In this document: positions 8,144 to 17,379 of the stretch, in pieces
Layout: each line of letters starts with the position of its first letter
Numbering within the stretch: position 1 is the stretch's first letter
From: Lachnospiraceae bacterium
Lineage (GTDB): Bacteria; Bacillota; Clostridia; Lachnospirales; Lachnospiraceae
Reading direction: 5' to 3'
Assembly (NCBI GenBank): GCA_022793065.1
Contig: JAAWCE010000054.1
Coordinates: 21,037 to 85,036 of the forward strand
DNA: 64,000 nt
Position numbers and translations under genes: made by a program
The notes under the pieces: generated by a model
Database searches by the model: none
Told to the model about the DNA's origin: nothing
What the model saw: the letters and a program-made list of their open reading frames with translations, nothing else

Positions 8144-8660
8144 GGAGTCTGAACAAGTGCTGGGGCGAAAGGAAAGAGAATTGAAGCATGGGCAGAAATG
8201 GTGGAATAGTGAAAAATTCAGATATTATCTGAGCATGGAAATAGGGATTGAATATAAGGCTTGTCTGTATTTCTTTACAATTCTCTTTTTTTATGCCATG
8301 TATTTGCTGTGTCAAGGGATTTATTTGGCAAGTTTGCTTCATATGTTGGAAATGATTTTGGCTACTTATGGGATGGGATATTTTCAGGTCTTGTGTTTGA
8401 ATAATTTTGATGAGGCGGAGAACTTATCGTTAAAGCAAGCGGTATCCATATTGGTGTGCGCTGCAATATATGTGGGAATCAGCTATTGGAGGAAATGGTT
8501 TGACAGAAATATAATAGCAACAATTGTGTTTGCTTTCTATTGTATTTTGTTATATGTGAGTGCGTTTCTGGCCAATAAGGTGAAACGAAGAATCGATACG
8601 AAACAATTAAATGTAATGCTGCAGGAATATCAGCGGGGAGGCAAACATGAATGCGATTGA
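8121..8660 (+). CDS. DUF3021 family membrane protein
   Basis: After a charged N-terminal stretch of about 45 residues there are four hydrophobic segments (about 47-68, 73-92, 110-125 and 130-150), then a short charged tail. This layout and the position right after a LytTR regulator identify the DUF3021 family. Such pairs usually act together, with the membrane protein sensing a signal and restraining the regulator; that role is family-level knowledge. Start ATG 8121 has GGAGGG upstream. The 3' end overlaps the ABC ATPase gene by 14 bases, implying translational coupling. Confidence 0.82.
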   Translation: MKKEQKHEESEQVLGRKERELKHGQKWWNSEKFRYYLSMEIGIEYKACLYFFTILFFYAMYLLCQGIYLASLLHMLEMILATYGMGYFQVLCLNNFDEAENLSLKQAVSILVCAAIYVGISYWRKWFDRNIIATIVFAFYCILLYVSAFLANKVKRRIDTKQLNVMLQEYQRGGKHECD

Positions 8661-9522
8661 AATGAAAAATCTGACAAAAACATATGGCAAAAACAGAGGG
8701 ATACACGATATTACAATGTCGGTGGAGGAAGGGGATATTTTTGGATATCTGGGGCCTAACGGCGCCGGAAAGTCCACATCTATCAGATGTCTGTTGGGTA
8801 TGATTACAGCTTCCTGCGGCCAGGCATATATGCTGGGGACAAAAGTGGGCAGAGGACAAATGGCGGAGATCTTAAAAAGGGTGGGGTATATGCCTTCGGA
8901 GGCGTATTTTTATCCTTCCATGAAAGCGGGAGAGGTGATTCGTTATGGGGCTGCATTGAGAGGTATGGATTGCAGGGAAGAGGAAGAGCGGATTTGCAGA
9001 ATATTGGAGGTTGACCGCAATAAGAAGATTCGGGAGTTGTCGCTGGGAAATCGTAAAAAGGTCAGTATTGTCTGCGCTTTGCAGCATAAGCCGGATTTGG
9101 TCATATTGGACGAGCCAACTTCCGGCCTGGACCCTTTAATGCAGGAGGCATTTTTTGACTTGCTGATGGAACGCAACCGGGAGGGAATGACTTGCTTTCT
9201 TTCTTCCCATGTGCTGCCGGAGGTGAAAAAATATTGCAGGCATGTGGGTATTTTGCGGGAGGGAGAATTGGTAAAGGTGGATACCGTAGAAAATCTGACA
9301 AGGACGAAACTGCAGGCATTGCGTAAAATTAAAATATATGGAACGACCCGGATACCTGAGTTGGAGGGCGTTTCTCAGGTTGTGCGTTGGGAGGATGGAA
9401 TCGGCTTTTCTTATCAGGGAGAAATGAAAATCTTGCTTAGGGCGTTGCAGGGATTGGAAGTAAAAGATTTGTTGATTTCGGAGCCTTCTCTGGAAGAAGT
9501 GTTTATTCATTTTTACGGATAA
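8647..9522 (+). CDS. ABC transporter ATP-binding protein
   Basis: ATP-hydrolysing subunit of an ABC-2 type exporter. Walker A is GPNGAGKST (about residues 37-45), the signature is LSLGNRKK, Walker B is LVILDEPTSGLDP and the switch His is in SSHVL. A C-terminal extension of about 80 residues follows the nucleotide-binding domain, as in bacitracin or lantibiotic self-protection exporters (BcrA-like). The signature reads LSLGN rather than LSGGQ, which is common in this subfamily. A GGGGAGG site precedes the ATG. The partner permease starts about 50 bases downstream. Confidence 0.92.
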   Translation: MNAIEMKNLTKTYGKNRGIHDITMSVEEGDIFGYLGPNGAGKSTSIRCLLGMITASCGQAYMLGTKVGRGQMAEILKRVGYMPSEAYFYPSMKAGEVIRYGAALRGMDCREEEERICRILEVDRNKKIRELSLGNRKKVSIVCALQHKPDLVILDEPTSGLDPLMQEAFFDLLMERNREGMTCFLSSHVLPEVKKYCRHVGILREGELVKVDTVENLTRTKLQALRKIKIYGTTRIPELEGVSQVVRWEDGIGFSYQGEMKILLRALQGLEVKDLLISEPSLEEVFIHFYG

Positions 9523-9573
9523 GTTATGAAAGAAATCAGTACGAAGCGGATTGTCAGCAGAAAGGGGCGGGAT

Positions 9574-10365
9574 ATGAGTTTGTTTTGGCAGGAATATAAA
9601 ATGAATGTTAAATCAATGGTAATTTGGGCATTGTGTGTGGGAGGGATATGTGTGGGCTGTCTTTTGCTATATGGCAGCCTGGAAGACTCGGTCAGTGAAA
9701 TGGCCGATGTGTTTGCCAATATGGGAGCCTTTTCGGAAGCATTGGGAATGGACAAAGTTAATATTGGTACTTTGGAGGGGTATTATGCCGTAGAGATATC
9801 CATTTTATTTTCACTGGGAGGGGCCGTATATAGTGCAATGTTAGGCGCAGGGCTGGTGGCAAAGGAAGAAGAGGGAAAAACCTATGAATTTCTGAACGCG
9901 CTTCCTTTGAGCAGAGGAAAAATTCTTGCGGAAAAATTCGGTGCGTTTGTGGGATTGTCATTTACTTTTCACGGAATCTGCGTCTGTTTGGTTCTGTTGG
10001 GGTTTGCATGGATGGGGAGTATGCCCCATATGGAAAGTTTTGCAAAATATCATGGAGCGGCTTTTTTCATGTGTCTGGAAATAGGGACGGTCTGTTTTCT
10101 GCTTTCGGTAATATGCCGGAAAAGACCCATAAGCGCGGCGGTGGGCATTGCAATGTTTCTGTATATGATGGATATTTGCAGTAAAGTGGTTCCGGCATTG
10201 GACAAGTTAAAGTATTTTACACCGTTTTCGTACAGCAATGCCGCAGATATTTTTTCAGGCGGGAATACGGATGTGTGGCTCCGTGAAATTGGCGTGGGTG
10301 CGGCTGTGTTTGGAATAGCCCTTTGTGCATCGTTTGTAGTATATCAGAAGAAGGATTTGATGTAA
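9574..10365 (+). CDS. ABC-2 type transporter permease
   Basis: Membrane subunit partnered with the preceding ATPase. Six hydrophobic segments are visible, starting with MVIWALCVGGICVGCL and ending with AVFGIALCASFVVY. The cytoplasmic loop KEEEGKTYEFLNALPLSRGKIL is characteristic of ABC-2 permeases. An in-frame ATG at 9526 would add 16 basic residues; ATG 9574 is preferred because AAAGGGGCGG lies just upstream. The substrate cannot be read from the sequence. Drug, peptide or lipid export are all possible. Confidence 0.85.
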   Translation: MSLFWQEYKMNVKSMVIWALCVGGICVGCLLLYGSLEDSVSEMADVFANMGAFSEALGMDKVNIGTLEGYYAVEISILFSLGGAVYSAMLGAGLVAKEEEGKTYEFLNALPLSRGKILAEKFGAFVGLSFTFHGICVCLVLLGFAWMGSMPHMESFAKYHGAAFFMCLEIGTVCFLLSVICRKRPISAAVGIAMFLYMMDICSKVVPALDKLKYFTPFSYSNAADIFSGGNTDVWLREIGVGAAVFGIALCASFVVYQKKDLM

Positions 10366-10492
10366 TGTGGTATTGCAGGGCATAGTTGTTAATAGCATCA
10401 GGAAACCTCGGTATGTGAATTATAAGTAATAAGCAGAAGAAAGAGATATGAAATGAAAGCATAGCATGGAGGCCGGAAAGGGTGAAAAAGAT

Positions 10493-12859
10493 ATGGGAAT
10501 AAAAGAAATGGTTTGGAATAAGTTGAATCAACTTTCTTCTATTGTACTGGTATCAGTGATGTTAATAGCATCTTTGACAGCTTGCGGAAATGACTCGAAT
10601 GTGGTAAATGGAAACGGTGCAAATAATGTGGATGGCGCTGTGGAAGCAGGAGGCGCAGCGGCGGGCAGTACAGGAAGCGGGAATGGATCTGACAGTAATG
10701 GCAGCGGAGAAATGGGAAGCGAAAATGGCGGTGTCATAGGGGAGCAGGGGACAGGAAGCAGTAATTCCGGCAGCGTATTGGATCAGGATATTGCGTCCGA
10801 CAATGGCATGGGCGGAGCGGAAGCGGGAAACAATGATGGGCAAAGTCAACAGGCGGAGGCAGCGTGGGCAAATGCAGAAGCAGTCAATGTGCTGGCCGTG
10901 GAAGAATTGTTTACGGAAAGGGATTTGGAAGGGGCGTATGGGGCTGGGGATGCTGTAAGGATTACCCTGGAGGATGGAAAAGCAAGAAGTGATTCCAATG
11001 CGGTAGAGATATGGGAAAACAGGATTACCATTACAAAGGAAGGTACATATGTTTTTTCGGGAAATTTGCAGGAGGGTATGATTGAAATTGCTGCAGGAGA
11101 TGGGGATAAAGTTCAACTGGTACTTGATAATGCCTCCATTTCCAATAGTACAAATGGGGCGCTTTATGTGAAAAACGCAGACAAAGTTTTTGTCACGTTG
11201 GCGGAAGGAACCGTTAATTCTTTGAAAAACACAGGAAGCTATGAGGATTCGGAGGACAGTAAGGTAGATGGTGTTATTTTCTCTAAAACGGATCTTACCA
11301 TAAATGGCATGGGAAGCCTTGAAATTACGGCGGAGGAAGGGCATGGAATTGTATCCAAGGACGATTTGAAAATTACAGGCGGAAATTTATCTGTGAAAGC
11401 TGCCGGACATGGACTTTCCGGTAAGGACAGTGTACGTATTGCAAATGGCGCTATTTCCATAGTTTCCGGCAAAGACGGCATTCATTCCGAACATGATACC
11501 AATGAGGAAAAGGGATATGTCTATATTAAGGACGGCGAATTTACAATGGATGCCGGTGGAGACGGTATCAGCGCCAGCGGATGCTTACAGATTGACGGGG
11601 GAAGTTTTGCGATTACGTCAGGGGGCGGCAGCGCCAACAAAACGGCTGCAAAGGATGAAAATGGCCATGCCGTAAGCACAAAAGGAATCAAAGCATCAGG
11701 CCCATTGGTGGTCAATGGGGGGCAATTTATAATTGACGCTCAGGATGATGGGATACATTCCAATGGAAATCTTACCATAAACGGCGGCGAATATCAGGTT
11801 GCCACTGGAGATGATGGATTTCATGGGGATGAAAAGGTGCAAATCGCAGGAGGCTCCATTGCTATTTCCCAAAGTTATGAGGGCATTGAAGGAAGGGATG
11901 TGGTGATTTCAGGTGGGAATATCAGCTTGTATGCTTCCGATGATGGGTTAAATGCGGCGGGAGGAAATGATAACAGCGGATTTGGAGGGGCCTTTGGCAG
12001 AGATAGTTTTGGAGATGGGGGCAATGCGTCCCTATTGATTTCCGGCGGTATACTTTACATTCATGCAGATGGGGACGGAATCGATTCTAATGGTGATTTG
12101 ACAGTGACCGGAGGGGAAGTCTATATATCCGGTCCGGAAGATAATGCCAATGGAGCGCTGGATTATGACGGCGTGGGGGAAATTACAGGTGGAGTTGTGG
12201 TGGCGTTGGGAAGTTCAGGAATGGCGATGAATTTTGGCGATACTTCCACCCAGGGGGCTATCTTGATCAACACGGCCGATGAGAAAGCCGGTGCGAAAAT
12301 CATTGTAAAAGACCAAAATGGAGAAGAGATCATAACTTATACGGCAGAAAAAGCATTTCAATCCGTCATGGTCAGCAGCCCTGAATTGGTATTGGGAGGA
12401 ACTTATACCATTTTGGCAGGAAATTCCAAACAATCCGTGACTTTGAAAAGTTTGATTTATGGCAGCGGTATGGAGAGAGTTAGACCTGGAATGGGCGGAG
12501 GACACGTGGGCAGAGGGGATAGGGGAGACACTCCCAGGGTTCCGGGGGATATGGAAGCCATACCGGATGTTCCGGATGCGATGGAAGATTTGCCCGACGT
12601 ATCAGGAAGTAAGAGTGGAATGTCTGATATGCCCGATTCCTGGGGGGATCAGAGCAATATGTCCGGTATGCCTGATTCCTTTGGAAATAGAGGCGAATTG
12701 CCCGATGGGCCGGGAGAGATGGGAGCCTTGCCTGAGTTTCCGGAAAATATGGGAGATTTATCCAACGGGCCGGGAGAGATAGAAGAAGTGCCAAGTATAC
12801 CGGGAGGATTGGATAAAATACCCGAAATTACGGATGGAAAGGGAAATAGAGGTTTATAA
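10493..12859 (+). CDS. Large DUF4353 (carbohydrate-binding-like) surface lipoprotein with Pro/Gly/Met-rich tail
   Basis: A lipoprotein signal peptide ends in the lipobox LTAC. A Gly/Ser/Asn-rich linker follows, then a long run of short parallel-beta-helix-like repeats, with recurring phrases such as DGIHSNGNLTINGG, GDGISASG and DDGLNAAGG, typical of DUF4353. The last 130 or so residues are degenerate tandem repeats built from GDMP, PDSFGN, GPGEMG and similar units, probably a wall-spanning or extended segment. Family members are annotated as carbohydrate-binding; the ligand is unknown. The upstream ATG at 10466 would only lengthen the signal peptide. It follows the ABC permease by about 130 bases and may be co-regulated by the LytTR protein. 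Confidence 0.82.
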   Translation: MGIKEMVWNKLNQLSSIVLVSVMLIASLTACGNDSNVVNGNGANNVDGAVEAGGAAAGSTGSGNGSDSNGSGEMGSENGGVIGEQGTGSSNSGSVLDQDIASDNGMGGAEAGNNDGQSQQAEAAWANAEAVNVLAVEELFTERDLEGAYGAGDAVRITLEDGKARSDSNAVEIWENRITITKEGTYVFSGNLQEGMIEIAAGDGDKVQLVLDNASISNSTNGALYVKNADKVFVTLAEGTVNSLKNTGSYEDSEDSKVDGVIFSKTDLTINGMGSLEITAEEGHGIVSKDDLKITGGNLSVKAAGHGLSGKDSVRIANGAISIVSGKDGIHSEHDTNEEKGYVYIKDGEFTMDAGGDGISASGCLQIDGGSFAITSGGGSANKTAAKDENGHAVSTKGIKASGPLVVNGGQFIIDAQDDGIHSNGNLTINGGEYQVATGDDGFHGDEKVQIAGGSIAISQSYEGIEGRDVVISGGNISLYASDDGLNAAGGNDNSGFGGAFGRDSFGDGGNASLLISGGILYIHADGDGIDSNGDLTVTGGEVYISGPEDNANGALDYDGVGEITGGVVVALGSSGMAMNFGDTSTQGAILINTADEKAGAKIIVKDQNGEEIITYTAEKAFQSVMVSSPELVLGGTYTILAGNSKQSVTLKSLIYGSGMERVRPGMGGGHVGRGDRGDTPRVPGDMEAIPDVPDAMEDLPDVSGSKSGMSDMPDSWGDQSNMSGMPDSFGNRGELPDGPGEMGALPEFPENMGDLSNGPGEIEEVPSIPGGLDKIPEITDGKGNRGL

Positions 12860-12962
12860 TATGGATTTGGTCAGGGCTAATGTATGATGCAGGAGTGATA
12901 TAAGGGCAGAATATAGAATTGATTATTAAGTATACCTTATAAAACTCATAAATTATATTGAT

Positions 12963-12991
12963 TTTACTTATAAAACAAAATGTGTTATACT
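12963..12991 (+). promoter_or_regulatory. Putative purA promoter
   Basis: TTTACT at 12963-12968 and TATACT at 12986-12991 with 17 bases between, in a strongly A+T-rich stretch about 130 bases upstream of purA. The rest of the 12860-13120 gap shows no other clear signal. Confidence 0.45.
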
Positions 12992-13120
12992 ATATCTGAA
13001 CATAAGAGCTGCCTGGAAATTTCAATAGAATATGGGATGGCGTTGGGAAGAAATTGGAGGAAAGCCACGGAAGCGTAAAATGAGAAAGTTGTTGTCGGGC
13101 GGCAGAAAATGGAGGAAGAT

Positions 13121-14407
13121 ATGGTTAAGGCAATTGTTGGAGCTAACTGGGGTGACGAGGGAAAAGGAAAAATTACCGATATGATGGCTCAGGAAGCGGA
13201 TATTGTTGTACGGTTTCAGGGAGGCGCCAATGCAGGGCATACCATTGTGAACCATTATGGTAAGTTTGCACTGCATACACTGCCGTCCGGTGTGTTTTAC
13301 GATCATATTACCAGCGTTATAGGCAATGGGGTAGCATTAAATATTCCTTTGTTGGTGAAGGAGATTCAGTCTATTGTGGAGAAAGGGGTGCCCAATCCAA
13401 AGATTTTGGTATCTGAGCGGGCACAGATTGTGATGTCTTATCACATTTTATTTGACCAATATGAAGAAGAACGATTGGGCGGAAAATCTTTTGGTTCTAC
13501 GAAGTCCGGCATTGCGCCTTTTTATTCCGACAAATATGCCAAGATTGGTTTTCAGGTAAGCGAACTTTTTGACGACAAGCTTTTAAAAGAAAAGGCAGAG
13601 CGTATTTGTGAGACAAAAAACGTACTTTTGGAGCATCTGTATCATAAGCCGGCGCTTGATTCACAGGCGCTTTTGGAGGAATTACACGGATACAGGGATA
13701 TGATTGCTCCCTATGTGTGTGATGTGTCCGCTTTTTTGGACAGAGCGCTGAAAGAGGGCAAGACGATTCTGCTGGAAGGACAGTTGGGAACGTTAAAAGA
13801 CCCGGATCATGGTATCTATCCTATGGTGACGTCTTCTTCAACGCTGGCAGCTTTCGGCGCTATTGGCGCAGGGCTTCCCCCTTATGAAATCAAACAGATT
13901 GTGACAGTATGTAAAGCATATTCTTCCGCAGTTGGTGCGGGGGCATTTGTGTCGGAACTGTTTGGCGAAGAGGCGGAAGAGCTGCGGCGAAGAGGCGGCG
14001 ACGGCGGGGAATATGGTGCTACCACAGGCAGGCCTAGGCGCGTGGGATGGTTTGACTGTGTGGCTTCAAAATATGGCTGCAGGCTGCAGGGAACTACGGA
14101 TGTGGCGTTTACCGTTCTGGATGTGCTGGGATATCTGGATGAAATTCCCGTGTGCGTGGGATATGAGATTGATGGAGAAATTGTTACAGAGTTTCCGGTG
14201 ACGGCAAAACTTGAGAAGGCGAAACCTGTTCTGGAAAAGCTGCCTGGCTGGAAATGTGAGATTCGTGGAATAAAGAAATATGAAGAGCTTCCCGAAAACT
14301 GCAGAAAATATATTGAGTTTATCCAGGAAAGAATAGGATATCCAATCACAATGGTCAGCAATGGACCCGGCAGAGAGGATATTATTTATACGCCATGGAA
14401 AGCTTGA
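13121..14407 (+). CDS. purA: Adenylosuccinate synthetase
   Basis: PurA makes adenylosuccinate from IMP, aspartate and GTP, feeding PurB. The N-terminal GTP loop reads GANWGDEGKGK, with GGANAGHT shortly after. TTGRPRRVGWFD near residue 300 is the IMP and metal-binding signature. Length (428 residues) is standard. The ATG at 13109 lies upstream of the GGAGG site; ATG 13121 sits about 7 bases after it and is the better start. The protein departs in places from the commonest bacterial PurA but keeps the catalytic Asp and His. It is followed by a LysR gene on the same strand. Confidence 0.94.
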   Translation: MVKAIVGANWGDEGKGKITDMMAQEADIVVRFQGGANAGHTIVNHYGKFALHTLPSGVFYDHITSVIGNGVALNIPLLVKEIQSIVEKGVPNPKILVSERAQIVMSYHILFDQYEEERLGGKSFGSTKSGIAPFYSDKYAKIGFQVSELFDDKLLKEKAERICETKNVLLEHLYHKPALDSQALLEELHGYRDMIAPYVCDVSAFLDRALKEGKTILLEGQLGTLKDPDHGIYPMVTSSSTLAAFGAIGAGLPPYEIKQIVTVCKAYSSAVGAGAFVSELFGEEAEELRRRGGDGGEYGATTGRPRRVGWFDCVASKYGCRLQGTTDVAFTVLDVLGYLDEIPVCVGYEIDGEIVTEFPVTAKLEKAKPVLEKLPGWKCEIRGIKKYEELPENCRKYIEFIQERIGYPITMVSNGPGREDIIYTPWKA

Positions 14408-14457
14408 GAGAAGCGTTACAATGTCAGCCGTAGAGAGGAAATTTTGGAAGGATGGCT

Positions 14458-15351
14458 ATGGTTGCAAACTTAGAGTATTTTAAAGTTTTTTATTATACGG
14501 CAAAATTGGGCAGCGTTACCGGGGCGGCGAATGAACTTTCCATATCGCAGCCTGCGGTAAGCCAGTCCTTAAAGCAGTTGGAGCGGATTCTGGGAGTGCC
14601 GCTGTTTCGGCGTGCTTCTAAGGGAATAAGGCTTACAGGGGAAGGGGCGGTTCTGTATGCCTATGTAGAAAAGGGATATGAGCAGATAGAACAGGGAGTG
14701 GAAAAAGTCAGACAGATGCGGAATCTTGACATAGGCGAGGTACACATCGGTGCAAGTGATATGACGCTGCGGTTTTATCTGCTTCCGTTTTTGGAAGAAT
14801 TTCATGAACGATTTCCCGGTATTAAAGTGACGGTAAGCAATGCGCCGACGCCGGGGACTTTGAAACTTTTGCGGGAAGGCAAGATTGATTTTGGGGTTGT
14901 CAGTACTCCGTTCGGGCAGGATGGAGATATACGGGCGGAGGCGGTACGGGAAATAGAGGATGTGTTTGTAGCCGGACGACGGTTTATTTCGTATAAAAAT
15001 AAAATGTTGGATTTTCAGGAATTGGAACAATTGCCTATGATTTTTCTGGAAAAGAATACCAGTACCAGGAATTATATGGATACTTATCTGGAAGGGAATG
15101 GGGTTACATTACGACCGGAGTTTGAGCTGGCCAACAGTGATATGATTGTACAGTTTGCCTTGAGAAATTTGGGCATTGGCTGTGTGGTCAGAGACTTTGC
15201 GATGCAGGATTTGGAATCGGGAAAGCTTTTTGAACTGATGTTTAATAAGATGATACCCAAAAGGCAGTTTTGCGTGGTGACAAGCAGTAAGGCGTCTTAT
15301 TCCGTGGCGGCGGAAAAGCTTTTGGGAATTATGGGAATAAGAAATCCATGA
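14458..15351 (+). CDS. LysR-family transcriptional regulator
   Basis: A winged helix-turn-helix at residues about 3-62 (GSVTGAANELSISQPAVSQS, then GVPLFRRASKGIRLTGEG) is followed by a two-lobed periplasmic-binding-like effector domain (IGASDMTLRFYLLPFLEEF, then GKIDFGVVSTP). Length (297) is typical. ATG 14452 is also in frame, but GGAAGG at 14446-14451 is better placed for ATG 14458. Effector and targets are not evident; purA upstream and a HAD phosphatase downstream are the closest candidates. Confidence 0.9.
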   Translation: MVANLEYFKVFYYTAKLGSVTGAANELSISQPAVSQSLKQLERILGVPLFRRASKGIRLTGEGAVLYAYVEKGYEQIEQGVEKVRQMRNLDIGEVHIGASDMTLRFYLLPFLEEFHERFPGIKVTVSNAPTPGTLKLLREGKIDFGVVSTPFGQDGDIRAEAVREIEDVFVAGRRFISYKNKMLDFQELEQLPMIFLEKNTSTRNYMDTYLEGNGVTLRPEFELANSDMIVQFALRNLGIGCVVRDFAMQDLESGKLFELMFNKMIPKRQFCVVTSSKASYSVAAEKLLGIMGIRNP

Positions 15352-15389
15352 GATAAATGTGGAAGAAACAGGTGGAGCAGAGGGTAAAT

Positions 15390-15992
15390 ATGATTCGGAA
15401 TATAGTATTTGATATTGGAAATGTATTAACAGATTTTCGTTGGGAGGGCTTTCTGCAGGATAAGGGGTTTGACAAGGCAATGATAAAACGTATTGCAAAA
15501 GCTTCTTTGTTAAGTCCTTTGTGGAATGAAATTGACCGCGGTGTGTGGGATGAGGAACAGTTGATAAAAGAATTTGTCAAGATGGACCCGGAAATTGAGA
15601 AGGAATTATATCTTGCGTTTGAAAATATTACGGGTATGGTGACAAAGCGCGAATACGCCATTCCCTGGGTTCGGGAGCTGAAGGCAAAGGGATACGGCGT
15701 GTATTATTTGTCCAATTTTTCGGATAAGGCTTACACGGAGTGCAGTGATGCCCTGGATTTTCTGCCCTATATGGACGGAGGCATTTTGTCTTATCGTGAA
15801 AGGGTTATAAAACCGGATGAGAAAATATACAAGCTTCTGCTTGCACATTATAATTTGGAAGCAGAAGAATGTGTCTTTATTGACGACTTGCCAAAAAATG
15901 TGGAAGCTGCGGTGCAGATGGGCTTTGCTGGAATTGTATTTCATACAAAGGAACAGGTGCAGGCAGCGCTTGCAGCTATGGGATGTGTTTGA
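15390..15992 (+). CDS. HAD-superfamily hydrolase (subfamily IA)
   Basis: A phosphatase-like HAD protein of about 200 residues. Motif I is FDIGNVLTDF, with the nucleophile Asp. Motif II is the Ser in LSNFSD, motif III the Lys in VIKPDEKIY, and motif IV the acidic pair in FIDDLPKN. The cap domain is alpha-helical. The second residue pair of motif I is DIG rather than DxD, as is usual for the IA group related to YihX. The substrate is unknown, perhaps a sugar phosphate. The upstream ATG at 15357 has no proper ribosome site; ATG 15390 is preceded by AGAGGG. Confidence 0.85.
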   Translation: MIRNIVFDIGNVLTDFRWEGFLQDKGFDKAMIKRIAKASLLSPLWNEIDRGVWDEEQLIKEFVKMDPEIEKELYLAFENITGMVTKREYAIPWVRELKAKGYGVYYLSNFSDKAYTECSDALDFLPYMDGGILSYRERVIKPDEKIYKLLLAHYNLEAEECVFIDDLPKNVEAAVQMGFAGIVFHTKEQVQAALAAMGCV

Positions 15993-16056
15993 TCGTTATT
16001 TCCGTTTTTGGCCCGCTCCTGAAACTTATGTTTTCTGATTTTCTGATCTGCATATC

Positions 16057-16371
16057 TTAATTACTTTCATTATTTTGGGATGTATGGGACTTTTTTTGGT
16101 CATCTTCATTTTGTTTTGGCAGATCGGGGTCTCCGATGGCCGGTCTTTGGGTCATCCTGCCGTAAAGCCAGGTATAGATCCAGATAATCAGAGGCAGTGC
16201 AATGGTTGCGGCCAGACAAATGCGAAACCAGCTTGCGGAAGAGGACCTGTCTGCCAGGGCAGCCACTAAGGTAATGACATATAATAGTACCAATAGTATG
16301 ACGCCTATAAGGGCTACAATTTGTTTGGAAGTTACCTTTCTTTTAACAGGTTTATTCTCGTCATTTTTCAT
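16057..16371 (-). CDS. Small two-helix membrane protein, unknown function
   Basis: A 104-residue protein with a basic N-terminus, hydrophobic helices at about residues 18-38 and 47-68, and a long polar Lys/Asn/Gln/Asp-rich C-terminal tail. I do not recognise a function; proteins of this shape are frequent in Lachnospiraceae. The AGGAG site lies 6 bases upstream of the ATG. It is convergent with the HAD gene, and no clear terminator separates them. Confidence 0.65.
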   Translation of the reverse strand: MKNDENKPVKRKVTSKQIVALIGVILLVLLYVITLVAALADRSSSASWFRICLAATIALPLIIWIYTWLYGRMTQRPAIGDPDLPKQNEDDQKKSHTSQNNESN

Positions 16372-16825
16372 GTGGTTTCTCCTAATCCGGTACCGTCTCT
16401 ACACTCTGATTTGAACAGCCCCGAATTCCTTTCCGGCATCTGCGTTGGGGGACGTATGCTGCCCAAATTATTATAACACAGTCAAATTCCCCTGTCCACA
16501 TGTAAAAAGCCAAAAGCAATAATCCCGGACCTGCACTAACGCGAAGCCCGGGATCAAAGGGGAGGATAAGGTTCCGTAAAACGGAGCCTAAGTATTATTT
16601 TTTATCTTTTGTACTATGTTGAATATTTTTACCTTTCAAAATTTTTTTATACCTAAAATAAAATTTTTTTCGGAAATTTGTTGTTGTTTTCACATTTAAT
16701 CTGTTATATACTATATAGAAATGGCGGATAAAAGCCATTATGGCAAATCGGAGGAAAAGTTATCCGGCATTGAAGAAAAGCCGGCGATGGCTGGCGGGAA
16801 TAAGAAGAAAAAGGTGGTAAGCGAT
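16372..16825. other. Intergenic region with two GC-rich hairpins and a promoter
   Basis: No convincing gene. A stem ATCCCGG (16522) with CCGGGAT (about 16549-16554) and a second stem AGGTTCCGT with ACGGAGCCT (about 16568-16589) are followed by an A+T-rich run ending TTTTTTATCTTTT. Together they look like the 3' end of a short transcript or an attenuator. A TATACT at about 16707-16712 is the likely -10 element for the SEC-C gene. Confidence 0.4.
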
Positions 16826-17341
16826 ATGGCATTGTTGGAAAAATGGAAAGAAGTGGCTTATAACCAGGCGTTAGGTCAGGACAAGCTGCAGAAGCTGTGG
16901 GCAGCATATTTTCAGGAGGAAAAAGCCATTTATGCCCAGTTGTTAAAGAATCCTGACGAAGTGGTTCAGGGAACGGTGAAGGAATTGGCTGAAAAATATC
17001 AGGTTACGATTATGACTATGACAGGTTTTCTGGATGGCATTAATGACAGTCTGGTAACTCCTAATCCAATAGAAGAAATGGAAGAGGATACTATAGTAAA
17101 CCTGGGATTTGACAAGGAGCTTCTCTATAAAAATATGGTGGCTGTGGACGCCGACTGGCTTTATAATCTGGAGGAATGGAAAGATATATTTGACGAGGAT
17201 ACAAGAAAAGCACTTTACAAGGAACAAAAAGCTTCTACAACAATTGTGAAGGAAGCCAAAGTGTACCCCAATGATCCCTGTCCCTGTGGGAGCGGAAAGA
17301 AGTATAAAAAGTGTTGCGGCAGAAAGCAGCAGAAGGGTTGA
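16826..17341 (+). CDS. SEC-C motif protein
   Basis: The C-terminus carries the SEC-C zinc-binding motif [14 protein letters not shown], the same knuckle found at the end of SecA. The rest (about 150 residues) is acidic and helical, and I know it only as a hypothetical Firmicutes family. The frame is open from an ATG at 16721, but that codon lies only about 9 bases after the predicted -10 element. ATG 16826, with AAGGTGG upstream, is the more ordinary start; with the earlier start the message would be nearly leaderless. It may have a role in protein quality control or secretion, inferred from the motif only. Confidence 0.72.
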   Translation: MALLEKWKEVAYNQALGQDKLQKLWAAYFQEEKAIYAQLLKNPDEVVQGTVKELAEKYQVTIMTMTGFLDGINDSLVTPNPIEEMEEDTIVNLGFDKELLYKNMVAVDADWLYNLEEWKDIFDEDTRKALYKEQKASTTIVKEAKVYPNDPCPCGSGKKYKKCCGRKQQKG

Positions 17342-17379
17342 TTTGGCATACCCGCTAATGCGGGCGAGAGGGTGTAAGG

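Noticed and set aside
10562..11344. Long open frame (260 codons) on the minus strand opposite the DUF4353 lipoprotein
   Set aside because: No ribosome site and no recognisable family; its length follows from the biased repeat composition of the sense gene.
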